This document shows positions 56,820 to 64,000 of a stretch of 64,000 nt of DNA, one piece after another. The translations under genes and the position numbers were made by a program. The notes under the pieces are model-generated. The model saw only the letters and a program-made list of their open reading frames with translations, ran no database searches and had not been told where the DNA came from. This DNA comes from Eucommia ulmoides (Eukaryota; Streptophyta; Magnoliopsida; Garryales; Eucommiaceae). Every line of letters begins with the position of its first letter. Within the stretch, counting starts at the first letter, position 1. Location of the stretch: assembly GCA_016647705.1 (NCBI GenBank), contig CM028326.1:21095901-21159900 (forward strand). The letters run 5' to 3'.

Positions 56820-57321
56820 CGAAGCTTCTCCCTGCTTCGGATTTAATTTCTATAAGGAATTCTTCCTACCCTTCATAGATATTGTAAAACATTGCCTTAA
56901 AGCCACATGATCACCTCGTATTACTACCACAAAGCTATTATTCACATATTTTATGCACTGGTGGTATGTTGATGCCACTACTTCCATTACATGCAACCAT
57001 GGACGTCCCAGTATCACATTGTAGGGTGATGAAGAGTCCCACCATGAACTTTATGGCCTATGTGTATTCTCTTTTCTCTTTGTTCACAATGACTGACAGA
57101 GTTGTCTTCCATATTGGGGAGCTGAGGTCCCCATTGAAACCCACCATGATAGTCTGAGTGGAACTAACATTTGAACTGGGCACTCTCATCTGCTTTAGTG
57201 TATCCACAAAGAAAATGGTAGCAAAATTGGCATTATCAACCAAAATCCATTTTACCTGGAAGCTAAAAATCCAGAGGGTGATGACCAGGGCATCTTCATG
57301 AGGTGAAATATCCCTTTGCAA
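56820..57321 (-). pseudogene. Protease of B2
   Basis: The segment WILVDNANFATIFFVDTLKQ is the counterpart of the B1 active-site loop. The D-T/S-G signature reads D-N-A, so catalysis is unlikely. YNVILGRPWLHVM-type sequence lies near 56990-57030. Confidence 0.75.
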
Positions 57322-58836
57322 TCTTCATCAGAAAAATGATAACCAATCCTGGATTTGAGGTTATTGTCATTACTTCTCTATAGCAACGCTCTCGTATAGC
57401 CTTACAGACCTTTCTTTTCCGTTCATGGTTGGATTCTCCAGTTGCACGCCCAGCAGTGTTTATCATGAAGATCACTTCACGATTTTCGTCGGGATTATCC
57501 TCTTTGTGCTTCTTATCACGGTTTTCTTCATCACGGCCTTTATTTATAGGCCTCTTTTTATCCCTTGAATGCTCTTGCAAATAGTCACATAATTGACCCA
57601 TGTCAATCAATTGCTTGATTTATTTCTTGAGCTCCCAGCAATCAGTTGTATCATGACCATAGTCCCTGTTGAAATCACAGTATTTTGATTTGTTCTTCCT
57701 GTTAGACTTGATGTTCTACCTGGAGGGCCATTGAACTACCTCAAACGCACAGATCTCATGCAAGATTCTGGAGATTGGTATTCGTAGACTTGGGAGGTTT
57801 GGATTCTATCATGCATCCAGTCTGGAATTTAAACTCTTGGGCCGAACTTTACGCCTATCTTAGCTGCTGCCCTTTGTCCTGTTGAGGTCCTTCTCACTTT
57901 ACCTCGGGTAATCTTCGGCAGATCCCCTCCCTTCTCTTGCAAGCTTGACATCTTCCAGCTTCATGTAGGGCTTAGCTTTCTTCATCAGCTTGGACATACT
58001 CCTGAGATTTTTCTTGGTAAGAGAGTCTTGAAATCTGTCATTGCACAACCCTGAAGTGAATGCATTGATGATAAGGTTTGTGTCACAACCCTTAATACAT
58101 GTCAGTTCTTCATTGAATCAGCTCATGCACTGGCACAAATATTCTCTATTTTCTTGATGTAGGGCTAGTAGATAATCAGGTCCCTTTATCAACCTTTGAC
58201 AAGTTATGAAGCGATTGATGAAGATCTTCCCAAATTCTTTGAACGATGAGATAGAGTTAGATGGAAACGTATATAACCACTCAAAGGCAGAACCCTTTAA
58301 AGTCGTGGTAAAAGCTCTGTAAAGTATTGAGTCACTTGCTTCATATAAGTTCATGACATGCTTGAACAGACAGATGTAGTCCACAAGATTTGTTTTCCTA
58401 TCATACTTCTCGAACTTCGTGGGATTAAACCTTTCAGAAAGTGGTATAACCAAGATATCTAAGGCGAACGACATTTTCGTGCCCTTCAACAGCGTATCTA
58501 GCTCATCCAAAGACAGATCACGCTCTACCTTGCTTCTGAGCTGCTAGCGTGAATCAACAGTCTCAGTTCGGCTATACACCCTTATCTCCTGCTGTTGATT
58601 GTTGGTATCTGCCTAGGCAGCTCATTCTTTTTGAGATTGTGGGTTTGCAAACCCTGGAGACTCTATTTCTTCTTCCAGACCGTTATTGACGGTTGAGGGT
58701 TGAGATCTGCTTTTGGCGATTATCTTTGCCATATACTTGACCATATCTACCATCTTTGACATTTTCCCAATTAGAGCGTCGATCTTCGTATCTGTACTCT
58801 GCACTTCTGGCGGAGGATCAACACGAACCTCTTCAT
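57296..58836 (-). pseudogene. gag of B2 (C-terminal and core part)
   Basis: The core at 58118-58510 has PLSERFNPTKFEKYDRKTN, AFEWLYTFPSNSI and FITCQRLIKGPDYL. The zinc-knuckle region lies near 57630-57690. A lysine/arginine-rich tail (57296-57610) leads toward protease. The N-terminal part (58622-58804) ends at the hAT insertion site and continues at 63350. Confidence 0.82.
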
Positions 58837-59165
58837 TAGGGCTGGCAAAACAGGTAACAGGTCGTGTAACAGGTCATGATACGATAACACGAAACACGAT
58901 AAGACCCAAACACGAACACGACACGATAAGCTTATCGTGTCAGACTACCCAAACACGAACACGACACGAAAATTATCGTGTCGACACGACACGACACGAT
59001 AATTTTCGTGTTACACGATGACACGAAACCTATCAGGTAAACACGACACGATAAGACCTGATAGGTTTCTATTATATATTAACCTACCCATTACACGTTA
59101 ACTCATTACACGTTAACGACCTGTTAACCCATTACACGTTAACGACCTGTTAACCTGTTAATTTA
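58837..59165. repeat. Left TIR and subterminal repeats of the hAT element
   Basis: More than ten copies of ACACGA/ACACGATAA or the complement follow the TIR. A perfect 20-base palindrome, ACACGATAAGCTTATCGTGT, lies at 58921-58940. A 20-base inverted pair with an 8-base spacer is at 58964-58983 and 58992-59011. Three ACCCATTACACGTTAAC-like repeats lie at 59084-59150. In hAT elements such motifs usually bind transposase. Confidence 0.85.
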
Positions 59166-59516
59166 AAATCATCTTAACAAATTATTATAAAAGCAAAAAA
59201 CAAAAAAAAAAAAAAAAAACAATTTCAACCAAAACAAACCAAACCAAAAAATAAATCCAACATTACATTTACAATGTCACACACAAAAAAAAAAAATACC
59301 AACACAAATATCATTCACATAACACCACCAAATATGGAATATCTTAAATTAATTGTCAATGGATCCATAATAAACATAATAAACTAATGACTTTCCAATT
59401 GTCAAACACCTTAGTCCTGTACAACAAAAAAAAAATATTTTAGAAAGACAATTTATAATATCAATATTCAACAATTAATGAATTTTTTATAAGTAACAAA
59501 ATGCAAGAAAAAAAAA

Positions 59517-61790
59517 TCAATAAACCTGCATAATGTTTGAGCATTGAGTTGAATGCGACATTACCGACGCATCTTCTTTGTTGATATCTAAATTCAAAAC
59601 GTCTTCAGTAAGTTCGTCCAATCGAACTTTTGCAGTTTCTGCATTTAAATTTTTGTGAAAAAAAACATTACTAATAAAATTATAATTGTAAGACAAATAT
59701 AAACTCAAATGAAATATAATCTCCAAAAAAAGAAAAGATTACCCATAGCCCCAAATAACCAATCTTTGGTACAAAGTAAAGCTTCAACGGTTTCAGGCTT
59801 GAGTGAACTTCGATGTTGATCAATTACTCTCCCACTTATACTAAATGCAGATTCAGAAGCAACAGTGGACATAGGAATGCTCAACACATCACGGGCCATG
59901 GAAGAAAGTTCTAGATAACGAAATTGATTCGCTTTCCAAAATTTCAAAATATCCAATTTCGAATTTCTATCTATTCTTCGTTCATCCAAGTATAATTCCA
60001 ATTCAGTTTTTTGTGCACCCGAACCAAATTCACCACTTTCAAAAGAATTGAACTCCTATAATTAAAAATATTTAGAAAAAATATCAACGTAAATTAAGAT
60101 ATCAATAAAAATTAAAAATATTTAGAAAAAATACAAATTAATAACTTACCCTCAATACATCTCGATTTTCTTTACTAAGAAGATTTTCATTGAGGTCGCC
60201 TTGGTCACTACACTTGTCGGGACAGGATGATATGGCCGAAGACTTAGAAGATTTCATATATTCATTAAAAAGCAAATTCAAATTATCTCGGACACACAAG
60301 AACTCAACTGAACCACTCCCATATAGTTTTCGGTAGCTAAAATCAACAAATTGAATCTTATATCGAGGATCCAAGATCACAGCAATAGCCAATATCATAC
60401 TAAACTCCGACCAATATTTCTCAAATTTCTCAAGAATTTTAATAGCCATATTCACCATATATTCATCATCGGAATTTCTGTATTCTCTCAAAGTCAAATA
60501 GGTCATGAAAACCGAAGGAAAATACAAATTGGCAGTAGGGTACTTCGTTCCAGAAAATTGACAAGTAATATCATAAAACAAGGTCAAGAACTTCTTAATT
60601 TTTTCTCCTTTCTCCCATTCACAAGCAGAAGGATTATGCTTATAATTAGAGTCACTTAATTCCAAATGACAAAATGCACTACGAAAATATAATGCACTTT
60701 CAAGCATTAGGTAAGTTGAATTCCATCGAATAGGAACATATTGTCGTAAACATTTCTTAGCATTTAAAGACAAGAAATTCACACATTCTAAGAACTTATG
60801 CTTTCTCACCTGTGACCCTTTAATATATTTCACACTCTCACGAATCTTCTCAATGCATGAACTTATTTCTTTTAAACCATCTTGCACTACCAAGTTGAGA
60901 ATGTGGGCACAACACCTTAAATGAAAAAATACACCCTTGCACAAAAGATTGTTTCTCTAATTCAATTGACTTGTCAACATTCTCACAAACGCATCATTGC
61001 ACGATGCATTATCCAAAGTCAAAGAAAACAGTTTATTATCTATTCCCCAATCAGATAACAAAGCATAAGCTTTCTCACTCATAGAAACACCATTATGTGG
61101 AGGTGGCATGCAACAAAAACTTACTACCCTTTTATGTAAAATCCAATCACTATCAATAAAATGCCCTGTGACACATACATAGCCATCAGTAGTGAGGGAT
61201 GACCACATATCAGAGGTTAAGCAAACTCTACCAGGGCATTTTTCAAACATGTAGTTTACTTTTACCTTCTCTCTCTTATGCATTTTGAAAAGATCAGCCT
61301 TAGCAGTATTCCTAGAGATATGAACCACATCCTCATTCAAATACGATAATAAATCTCGTATGCCCTTGTACTCAACAAACGATAATGGTAAATCATGCAT
61401 GACAATAGCGGCAATCAACAACTCACGAAATTTCTCTTGATCAATTTTTCGACTTCTAGTTGATAGTGAGCCTTGACTGTGATCTAATATCATTTGTCCT
61501 ACATCTTGTGAATTGATTCCAGGACAAGATTTAATATGACGGTTCATGTTACCGGTACCATACCGGCTATCACCGACCATTGTTTTCCCACATTTCTTAC
61601 ACTTACATAATTGCTTACTATCTTGATTCTTCTCGTTGATTGTCACAAAGAATCTCCAAACTGAACTTCTTTTTACTCTCTTTCGTTTTCCGATTGTGTT
61701 GTTTTTGACATCATCCTCCACCTCTTGCGACTCATCATCATTTTCAATTTCCACCGTTATTGGTAAATCATTTGAATCTATGGTATCCAT
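59517..61790 (-). pseudogene. hAT transposase, complete but for one in-frame stop
   Basis: Exons on the minus strand are 61790..60150, 60055..59743 and 59638..59517. The GT-AG joins keep frame and give 692 codons including the final TGA, near the usual size. An N-terminal acidic and basic segment leads to a BED zinc finger (about residues 43-90; CKKCG ... HIKSC). Candidate catalytic residues are D in LTSDMWSSLTTDG, D in LTLDNASCNDAF, and E in STVASESAFSISGR within the C-terminal hAT dimerisation domain. One TAG at codon 278 (60957-60959) interrupts the frame just after the second aspartate. The same frame continues as FFHLRCCAHILNLVVQDGLK. The family cuts and pastes the element DNA. Apart from this stop I see no damage. 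Confidence 0.88.
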
Positions 61791-62690
61791 CTACATGTAA
61801 TTACAAAACATAATTAGAAACACTACGGATTTGTGGAGAAAATATCACCAATGCGGATTTCACTCACCAATTCAAAGAAATTTAACGTTATATCATGTAG
61901 AAAGACTAGCGATGTTCTATGTCTAAACACACTAATAGCAGGTTGGTTCTATACTTTAGTCTAAAAATTGATTAAAAGTGTCCTTTAAATAACATTTCTT
62001 CAGTTTGTTGTTAAAACGCTCACCTATTTTTCCCCGACATGCAGTGCACAAGAACACGAGCCCTATCCTTTTCACATTGCTCTGCACAACACATAGATGG
62101 AGTTCAACTGCATTTAGCAATTGCATAAACATGAAAAAAATAGAAATAGAATTATAACCAAGCACATACGATCCATCTAACCATCTAATAACTTTACATG
62201 TAATAGTATCAGAATGAACAGTAAGAAATCAGTCAATCATCAGCAACCATGAATTAGAGAGGGAAAAAAATTGAGAACAGAAAGGCATTTTTTCCTCTGT
62301 TTTTCTGTTTCTGTTCCAAGTTGTATGAAAATAGAGAAAAACAAAAACACCAATCAAACGCCACCTTAGAAACCATGCTATGAACTTCTACAAATAAGGG
62401 TTATGTGGTTAGGATAGTTAATTGCCAAATTCCAGTAAAAGTTTTGATTTTTGAAGCAAAGCCTAAATAATACGAACTTTTGAACAGGACATGAAAGAGT
62501 AGATACAGACCTAGAAATTGGAATGCATCATGAAACTGTAAAATCCAATTATTAACCTCAGCATTCAGATCTCAAACTGTAAGACCCCATATCAGATCTC
62601 AGATCTTAAATGATACCTGGAATCAAATAGTTATGCAAATGATACAACAAATTATTAACCTCAACATTCAGATCTCAAATGTACCTGGAA
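61791..62690 (-). other. 5' region of the hAT transposase gene
   Basis: This is upstream sequence without a supported frame. It probably holds the leader and perhaps leader introns. Short CAGATCTCA repeats appear from about 62565. Confidence 0.5.
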
Positions 62691-62815
62691 TCGAACGAAA
62701 GAGCAGCAGCGCAAGAACGACTGGAATATCAAATGTACCTGGAATCGATCACAAATGTACCTAGAATCGAACAAATGACTTCAGAATCTCAGATCTACCT
62801 GGAATCGAAGGAACG
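62570..62815. repeat. TACCTGGAATCGA and CAGATCTCA repeats in the hAT element
   Basis: TACCTGGAATCGAA or close variants occur near 62617, 62681, 62737, 62757 and 62796, mixed with ATCTCAGATCT phrases. The array is irregular. Confidence 0.7.
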
Positions 62816-62842
62816 AGCAGCGGCGGTCGTCGTCTCGTGACT

Positions 62843-62935
62843 CTTGTGGAGCAACGATGGTCGTCGGCGTCGTCTTGTGGAGCAGTGACGGTCGTCGGAG
62901 TCGTCTTGTGGAGCAGCGACGGTCATCGGCGTCTT
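62843..62935. repeat. 31-bp GC-rich tandem repeat near the hAT promoter
   Basis: Units start CTTGTGGAGCA at 62843, 62874 and 62905, each continuing into a CGACGGTCGTCGG-like block. The position upstream of the transposase gene suggests leader or promoter sequence. Confidence 0.85.
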
Positions 62936-63099
62936 TTGGCGAAGGGAGCACGGTAGTCACGGACTGAGCAAGAGCAAGCAGCGGCGAAATGAAATGAATT
63001 ATCAAGTGGGTTAGGGACTTAAGGTTTGAGAAATGTGGTTATATATATTAAGTACTAATTTGTAATATTTGATAATTTGGGGGGTATAAAAATAATTTA

Positions 63100-63349
63100 T
63101 TAAACAGGTTATCGTGTAACCTATTGGGTCACAGGTTATCGTGTAACCTGAATACACGAAATTCTTATCGTGTCTTATCGTGTAACCTATTGGGTTATCA
63201 GGTCAACCTGATAACCTGCACTATTTCTTATCAGGTTATCGGGTCTGACACGATAACGACCCGATACCTGATAAGCAATACCTAGACCTGCTAATTTCGT
63301 GTCGGTCTCGTGTCGTGTCATCGTGTAAATACCTGTTTTGCCAGCCCTA
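63100..63349. repeat. Right TIR and subterminal repeats of the hAT element
   Basis: Multiple TTATCGTGT, GGTTATCG and CGTGTAACCT motifs mirror the left end in inverse orientation, finishing with the 20-base TIR. Confidence 0.85.
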
Positions 63350-63435
63350 CTCTTCATGCGTTCCTACTAGAATCTCATTGTCAGCTGGTGGTGGCAAGTC
63401 ACTACTCTGACTTGGTGCTGCTCATTTCGCTCGTG
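63350..63435 (-). pseudogene. N-terminal gag fragment of B2
   Basis: Read on the minus strand it gives DLPPPADNEI followed by THEE, which continues across the hAT into VRVDPPPEV. An in-frame stop just upstream means the original start is lost. Confidence 0.65.
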
Positions 63436-63469
63436 GTTCCCTTATTGTTGCGACGGAAAGTTTTTTCGT

Positions 63470-63495
63470 TAGCATTTCTCACAGACGGCACCAAA
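63470..63495 (-). other. Primer-binding site of B2
   Basis: The minus strand reads TTTGGTGCCGTCTGTGAGAA directly after the LTR. It resembles the common plant Ty3 site TGGCGCCGTCTGTGGGAA. B1 has lost this segment. Confidence 0.75.
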
Positions 63496-63773
63496 TGATG
63501 TTACTAGAAATTGTAACGGCCTACATTTAGCGTGAATCAACAGTCTCAGCTTGGCATGATCGCCGTGGGCTTAGACTGCCCATTAATGGGCCTCATCATG
63601 TGGCTATTCAATTTGCATAGTGGACCACTGAGGTCCCATCCTCGATGGTCCTAACTTGCTCGGCCCAGACAATATACCAGGTCTATATATTTTAGGTTGG
63701 GTTACTGACCCCAATCCGACTCATTAAGGCTCTCACGCTTATGTCAGTTGTGAGCAGGAATTTTCCCATGCCA
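63496..63773 (-). repeat. 5' LTR of B2, internally deleted (278 bases)
   Basis: It begins TGATGTTACTAG and ends CCCATGCCA, followed by the ACAAT duplication. It matches the two ends of the 652-base left LTR but lacks about 370 bases from near 63515. Confidence 0.85.
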
Positions 63774-63778
63774 ACAAT

Positions 63779-64000
63779 CAAATTATTTATCTAAAATAAT
63801 TATATAATAAACAATTTGTAAATTGTGAGATTTGAAAATTTTAAATTTTAAAATCACATCATTTACGATACCCAAACGCAGCTTAAACAAAATATACCAT
63901 TTACATATACGGTTTAGTCTTAAATTTCAAATAATTTTGTTTTTGTATTATAAACAATGTTAAATTACAATTTTGATCCTAAAATATATGAACCGAGTCC
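63779..64000. other. AT-rich DNA right of B2, no gene seen
   Basis: This is the other side of the B2 insertion site and would have been joined to the sequence left of 33369. No coding or repeat feature is supported. Confidence 0.5.

Larger units (their letters stand above)
58837..63349 (-). mobile_element. hAT transposon, target duplication CTCTTCAT
   Basis: The 4513-base element has 20-base terminal inverted repeats, TAGGGCTGGCAAAACAGGTA at 58837-58856 and its exact complement at 63330-63349. The 8-base duplication CTCTTCAT lies at 58829-58836 and 63350-63357, diagnostic of hAT. Both ends carry many TTATCGTGT/ACACGATAA subterminal motifs. The minus strand encodes a transposase. It splits the B2 gag frame between two glutamate codons. 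Perfect TIRs and duplication suggest a recent insertion. Confidence 0.95.
33374..63773 (-). mobile_element. B2: Ty3/Tat (Retand-type) retrotransposon, hosts three further insertions
   Basis: The left LTR is 33374-34025, the right LTR 63496-63773, and ACAAT flanks both sides (33369-33373 and 63774-63778). Without A3 (14,385 bases plus 5) and the hAT element (4513 bases plus 8) it is about 11.5 kb. Plus-strand order is 3' LTR, antisense ORFs, 84-bp tandem array, integrase end, [A3], rest of integrase, RNase H, RT, protease, gag, [hAT], gag start, PBS and 5' LTR. All coding parts carry stops and frameshifts. B1 is a relative with the same layout. Confidence 0.9.

Noticed and set aside
60138..61790. 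hAT transposase as two separate genes
   Set aside because: Both parts share one frame and are separated only by a single TAG and twelve further bases; together they form one family-typical protein.
33374..63773. B2 and its passengers as a novel multi-gene system
   Set aside because: Target duplications, LTR pairs and TIRs explain the whole segment as stepwise transposon insertions; only the antisense genes and repeat arrays remain unusual.

Overview
This is a plant nuclear window, most likely from a eudicot with a repeat-rich genome. The evidence is a GT-AG-spliced cell-wall glycosyltransferase gene at the left edge and about 56 kb of nested plant retrotransposons and DNA transposons in AT-rich DNA. 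I could not name the species. There are no tRNA or rRNA genes, CRISPR arrays or bacterial operons.

Left edge (1-7188). The only host gene I can support is an IRX10/IRX10L-type GT47 xylan xylosyltransferase. It has four exons, joins into one 416-residue frame and ends at 3373. Intron 1 holds a tRNA-derived SINE. Intron 2 holds a decoy copy of the exon-3 acceptor, a CA microsatellite and a degenerate minisatellite. Downstream are a Tourist-like MITE with a TAA target duplication, a second SINE and AT-rich DNA.

Middle (7189-33373). Family A is a pol-less LTR element with LTRs of about 1.3-1.5 kb. One minus-strand copy (A1, 7189-14340) is interrupted by a 2.1-kb SIRE-like solo LTR. A1 abuts B1 (14341-24529), a decayed Ty3/Tat (Retand-type) element on the minus strand. 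B1 has gag, protease, RT, RNase H and integrase remnants and an antisense extra ORF. A family A solo LTR splits its RT. A 5'-truncated plus-strand family A copy (A4, about 26145-31549) follows, with another solo LTR nested in its own 3' LTR.

Right half (33374-63773). This is one Tat element, B2, with a perfect ACAAT target duplication, expanded to 30.4 kb by insertions. Complete family A element A3 (39215-53599, duplication TCTTC) sits in the integrase end. Inside A3 is element C (41510-50533), another Tat-type element reduced to gag. A 4.5-kb hAT transposon (58837-63349, duplication CTCTTCAT) splits B2 gag. Its transposase is complete except for one in-frame stop. Order of events: B2 landed first, then A3, then C; the hAT entered B2 independently.

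Most of the window fits known transposon classes. The least ordinary signals are the spliced antisense gene in both Tat elements, tandem arrays with different units at the same site in those elements, GC-rich palindrome clusters in every complete family A LTR, a conserved pol-less gag-like protein, and the duplicated splice acceptor in the IRX10-like gene. Target duplications, LTR ends and splice joins were read directly from the bases. Family names come from motif recognition without database searches.
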